From Chloroflexota bacterium (lineage in GTDB: Bacteria > Chloroflexota > Anaerolineae > UBA7937 > JACPPX01): DNA of 7,959 nucleotides. Both the position numbers and the translations under genes were made by a program. The notes beneath the pieces were generated by a model. It did no database searches. It saw nothing but the letters and a program-made list of their open reading frames with translations, and was not told where the DNA came from. The first letter of the stretch is position 1. Every line of letters begins with the position of its first letter. Location of the stretch: the NCBI GenBank assembly GCA_016196905.1, contig JACPWV010000003.1:1-7959 (forward strand), read 5' to 3'. Shown here one piece after another: positions 6,746 through 7,959 of this stretch.

Positions 6746-6789
6746 GGGGAGCGGGCAGGCAGCGCCATCCTCTTGGGCCTGCCCGCCCC
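6746..6789 (+). terminator. Strong GC hairpin just after the lipoprotein gene, terminator-like
   Basis: GCGGGCAGGC (6751-6760) and GCCTGCCCGC (6777-6786) form a perfect 10-bp inverted repeat with a 16-nt loop. The stem can extend with GGG/CCC beyond a single bulged A. It starts a few bases past the stop at 6739. No U-tract follows on the plus strand, so it may be a rho-independent terminator of a divergent type, an mRNA-stabilising stem, or a 3' end processed by other means. Confidence 0.45.
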
Positions 6790-6930
6790 GGATGATGGCC
6801 TTCGGTCGCGTGGCTCAGGACGGCCCCTTAGGCCTGGCCTCCGATCTTCGGGATCGCAGAATCCGCAGAAAAGAGCCGCCGGGTCGGAGCGGGCATCTCG
6901 AGGATCGAGACTCCGAGGAATGGATGGTAA

Positions 6931-6972
6931 GGGGGTGGAGAGGATCCCCATCTCCTGGGGAGAGACACCCCC
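6931..6972 (+). other. Potentially structured leader before the GT2 gene
   Basis: GGGGGTG (6931-6937) pairs perfectly with CACCCCC (6966-6972), enclosing an inner TCCCC (6945-6949) / GGGGA (6957-6961) stem with a 7-nt loop. A competing pairing GGAGA (6937-6941) / TCTCC (6951-6955) is possible. It ends 24 nt before the ATG at 6997. No known riboswitch class is recognised. The rest of the 6740-6996 gap holds only the hairpin at 6746-6789 and small stems such as CGATC-TTCGG-GATCG (6842-6856). Confidence 0.3.
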
Positions 6973-6996
6973 CACAGCGCAGGCTCGATCACAAGC

Positions 6997-7920
6997 ATGG
7001 ACCTCTCGGTGGTCATTGTCAGCTACAACGTACGCGAATTCTTGTCTCGCTGTCTGGTCTCCCTCCTGCGGACGATGCCCGCCCATCTCTCCAGCGAGAT
7101 CATCGTGGTGGATAACGCCTCCCAGGACGGCAGCGTCGAGTTCGTTCGCGGCCTGTTCCCTCAAGTTCAACTCATCGTAAACGACCAGAATCGAGGGTTC
7201 ACCGCGGCGAGCAATCAGGGCTTGCAATTGGCTCGGGGCCGGCATCTCTTCCTGCTCAACCCCGACACCTTGATTCGCGAGGGAGCCATGGCGCGGCTCA
7301 TCGAATGCCTGGAGAAGCCCGGCGTGGCCATGGTCGGCCCCAAATTGGTTTATCCCGACGGGCGGCTGCAACACTCCGCCTTCCGTTTCCCCAGTCTGAT
7401 GCAGATCTTCCTAGATCACTTTCCTTTTCACCCTGGGCTGGTCGATTCGACGCTCAATGGTCGCTATCCGCGACGCAGATACGAGCAGGGTGAGCCGTTC
7501 CAGATCGACTTCCCCCTGGGAGCGGCGATGCTGGCCAAGCGCGAGGCGCTGGACCAAGTGGGCCTCTTGGACGAGGGCTTCTTCATGTACTGCGAGGAGA
7601 TCGATTGGTCTATGCGCTTCCGGCGCGCCGGCTGGCAGATCTGGTGCGAGCCCCGGGCGGAGATCGTCCACTACGTCGCGCAGAGCACGGGACAGAATTG
7701 GGGCGCCTCCTTGGTGGCTTTGCACCGAAGTCGCTTTCGCCTCTACCAAAAATATTACAGCTCCTCTTTTCAGTGCACTGCGCGAGGCATCGTCGCGGCG
7801 GGCATGCGCAAGGAGCTTCTCCTGGCGCGCTGGGGCCGCCCCCGCTCGCAGGAGCGGGAGACGCTCACCCGTGCCTATCGACAAGTCTTGGCCTTGGCCG
7901 ATGGTCGCGAGGCCGCATGA
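6997..7920 (+). CDS. Family-2 glycosyltransferase, rhamnosyltransferase (WbbL)-like
   Basis: A 307-residue cytoplasmic GT-A fold enzyme, normal length for this group. The nucleotide-sugar half shows LSVVIVSYN (3-11), IVVDNASQDGS (36-46), NRGFTAASNQG (65-75) and LLNPDT (86-91), the last replacing the metal-binding DXD. The acceptor half shows FPLGAAMLAKREAL (172-185) and FFMYCEEIDWSMR (195-207), with the Glu-Asp region that carries the likely catalytic base, then EIVHYVAQST (222-231). This arrangement is that of WbbL-type dTDP-rhamnose or related transferases adding a sugar to a lipid-linked glycan. The sugar donor is not proven by sequence. The ATG at 6997 is the only reasonable start: a TAA lies in frame at 6928-6930 and no Met intervenes. 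The ribosome site is weak (AGG at 6981-6983, too distant). The gene overlaps the next glycosyltransferase by ATGA, so the two are probably translationally coupled. Confidence 0.9.
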   Translation: MDLSVVIVSYNVREFLSRCLVSLLRTMPAHLSSEIIVVDNASQDGSVEFVRGLFPQVQLIVNDQNRGFTAASNQGLQLARGRHLFLLNPDTLIREGAMARLIECLEKPGVAMVGPKLVYPDGRLQHSAFRFPSLMQIFLDHFPFHPGLVDSTLNGRYPRRRYEQGEPFQIDFPLGAAMLAKREALDQVGLLDEGFFMYCEEIDWSMRFRRAGWQIWCEPRAEIVHYVAQSTGQNWGASLVALHRSRFRLYQKYYSSSFQCTARGIVAAGMRKELLLARWGRPRSQERETLTRAYRQVLALADGREAA

Positions 7921-7959
7921 GCCTATCCGCGGTGATCTTGACCCAGAACGAGGAACGCC
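7917..7959 (+). CDS. Start of a second family-2 glycosyltransferase (cut by window edge)
   Basis: The ATG at 7917 overlaps the TGA of the preceding gene (ATGA). The 14 complete codons read MSLSAVILTQNEER, which matches the usual opening of GT2 enzymes (first beta strand SxVILTxNEE, where the nucleotide-sugar site begins). The NEE form is common in the WaaE/KdtX-like and dolichol-phosphate-mannose-synthase-like branches, as opposed to the SYN form of the preceding gene. The overlap implies one operon and coupled translation. The rest is outside the window, so subfamily and completeness are unknown. Confidence 0.7.
   Translation, partial: MSLSAVILTQNEER

Noticed and set aside
6736..7374. 212-codon open frame on the minus strand
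   Set aside because: It runs antisense across the non-coding gap and the conserved N-terminal half of the GT2 gene; the sequence is compositionally typical of a shadow frame.

Overview
The window is GC-rich bacterial DNA carrying two housekeeping genes on the minus strand (lon, cut by the left edge, and folC) and, facing away from folC, a plus-strand run of cell-surface and glycan genes. The run consists of a large membrane glycosyltransferase, a lipoprotein, a family-2 glycosyltransferase and the first codons of a second family-2 glycosyltransferase. The multi-membrane-span transferase with a long beta-rich extracytoplasmic tail of repeated modules, and the lipoprotein with SPNxDGxxD modules, are both styles I associate with Chloroflexota (Anaerolineae-like, perhaps thermophilic). 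That assignment is inference from protein style. No rRNA or other marker is present.

Layout. 1-732 (-) is the N-terminal part of Lon protease, with a good Shine-Dalgarno and a good sigma70-type promoter at 771-799. 733-1011 is non-coding and holds that promoter plus a likely folC terminator (848-873); I see nothing in 874-1011. 1012-2358 (-) is folC. 2359-2426 is a compact divergent spacer with candidate promoters on both strands and a 10-bp perfect palindrome between them. 2427-5447 (+) is the membrane glycosyltransferase. 5480-6739 (+) is the lipoprotein, with its own candidate promoter lying across the stop codon of the preceding gene. 6740-6996 is non-coding: a strong GC hairpin just after the lipoprotein stop and a potentially structured leader before the next gene. 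6997-7920 (+) is a GT2 rhamnosyltransferase-like enzyme. From 7917 to the window end, overlapping by ATGA, is the start of another GT2 enzyme.

How the genes fit together. Lon (protein quality control) and FolC (folate polyglutamylation) are unrelated to the plus-strand genes. The plus-strand genes look like part of a surface-glycan or glycoprotein locus: cytoplasmic GT2 enzymes would build a lipid-linked sugar, the membrane transferase would use a lipid-phosphate sugar at the outer face of the membrane, and the lipoprotein would sit on that same face. The most interesting points are the three-module tail on the membrane transferase, the paired lipoprotein of unknown role, and promoter-like sequences placed 7-8 nt before the start codons of three genes, which would predict leaderless transcripts. 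I did not find a CRISPR array, mobile element, tRNA or rRNA. Nothing here is clearly a new defence or mobile system.
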